64,000 bases of DNA from Pseudomonas fluorescens (GTDB taxonomy: Bacteria > Pseudomonadota > Gammaproteobacteria > Pseudomonadales > Pseudomonadaceae). The translations under genes and the position numbers were made by a program. This document shows, piece after piece, positions 63,711-64,000 of the stretch; the stretch's first letter is position 1, and every line of letters begins with the position of its first letter. The notes below the pieces were generated by a model. That model was given only the letters and a program-made list of their open reading frames with translations. It was not told the DNA's origin and did not search any database. The DNA is taken from positions 4,538,501 through 4,602,500 of the forward strand of contig NZ_CP015225.1 of the NCBI RefSeq assembly GCF_001623525.1, in the 5' to 3' direction.

Positions 63711-64000
63711 TCAGGCCTGCGCCTCGCTGATGCCGACCTGTCGTAACGCCGTTGCCAAGCTGTCGACCTGACGCTGTTCAGTATCCTTGAGCTGTTGCAG
63801 CTGCTGGCCCAAGGTCGGTGCGCCGAACATCCCGCGCAGCCCTTGGGATACATCGCCGCCCTGCATCGACTGACTGCCGAAGGCACCCATCGATTCGCTC
63901 TCGGAAGCGGAGTCCTGGGTGAACAGGGTCGAAAGCGTGCTGCTGCCGAACACCCCACCATCGCCCCCACCAAAGCCCAGGAAGCCCTGGCCCGAACCAT
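63711..64000 (-). CDS. C-terminus of a Gly/Ser-rich protein, possibly exported
   Basis: The minus-strand frame is open from the right edge (…GSGQGFLGFGGGGDGGVFGS) through SASESESMGAFGSQ to the stop at 63711, about 95 residues. It has a Gly-rich stretch, a Ser/Gln-rich stretch and a closing helical segment (LGQQLQQLKDTEQRQVDSLA) ending GISEAQA. A GTG-initiated 80-residue ORF lies inside it but the upstream frame is continuous, so it is the end of a larger gene. Function unknown; proximity to a TolC channel fits an exported protein. Confidence 0.65.
   Translation of the reverse strand, partial: GSGQGFLGFGGGDGGVFGSSTLSTLFTQDSASESESMGAFGSQSMQGGDVSQGLRGMFGAPTLGQQLQQLKDTEQRQVDSLATALRQVGISEAQA

Noticed and set aside
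63704..64000. 98-codon minus-strand frame at the right edge
   Set aside because: It is a shifted frame (Arg/Ser/Ala-rich) of the Gly/Ser-rich gene; the frame ending at 63711 continues openly to the window edge and has the more protein-like sequence.

Overview
The window looks like chromosomal DNA of a Pseudomonas of the P. fluorescens species complex. The basis is high G+C coding sequence, Pseudomonas-type gene sets (long-form ThyA, GAF-linked PtsP, CadR/CadA, TauABCD, SfnB-type enzymes), and about 20 intergenic REP/REPIN elements of the GTGGCGAGGGAGC and TGTGGGAGCGAGC families. No rRNA, tRNA, CRISPR array, prophage or insertion sequence was seen. Assignment below the species complex is not possible from this text.

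Layout. 0-10 kb: end of envZ, ompR, tex, a thioesterase, gshA, then the taurine operon tauABCD. 10-15.5 kb: aldo/keto reductase, a hicAB toxin-antitoxin pair, a LysR regulator divergent from an SDR, and a betT-like choline transporter with a strong palindromic operator. 15.7-19.5 kb: D-cysteine desulfhydrase and the cystine importer tcyJLN. 19.9-28.3 kb: a two-repeat hypothetical protein, then an organosulfur operon (22-codon leader, two SfnB-like flavoenzymes, a DszA/NtaA-like monooxygenase, a MetQNI-type importer) and a methyltransferase. 28.5-46 kb: mostly housekeeping (serA divergent from D-2-hydroxyglutarate dehydrogenase, FAH-family hydrolase, two SdiA-regulated-domain proteins, rpiA divergent from ilvA, HAD phosphatase, rppH-ptsP, NRDE protein, TSUP transporter, lgt, thyA). 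From memory, the rpiA-to-thyA part follows the order seen in P. aeruginosa. 46-54.5 kb: cadR/cadA cadmium-lead resistance and a triABC-like RND efflux operon with two adaptor proteins. 54.5-60.3 kb: a lone ABC-type ATPase, a lone metQ, an unusual sigma54-activator-like AAA+ protein behind an alpha/beta hydrolase, DUF2789, and an nfeD-slipin pair. 60.4-64 kb: sulfotransferase, aspartyl-hydroxylase-like dioxygenase, TolC-like outer membrane lipoprotein and the C-terminus of a Gly/Ser-rich protein, all on the minus strand and probably one operon that continues beyond the window.

How the parts work together. The main theme is sulfur scavenging: taurine (tau), cystine and D-cysteine (tcy/dcyD), organosulfur compounds or sulfones (sfnB/dszA-like with a Met-type importer), plus a second metQ next to an SfnR-like protein. 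AT-rich upstream regions of several of these loci share short motifs (TTATTCCTTAA and relatives) that may be a common sulfur-starvation site. The best candidate for an undescribed system is the 60.4-64 kb cluster: a probable secreted or surface Gly-rich protein, an outer-membrane export channel, and two enzymes of families that hydroxylate and sulfate targets. The 22-codon translationally coupled leader at 20984 and the AAA+ protein with a GSYSGS loop and no visible DNA-binding domain are also worth a look.
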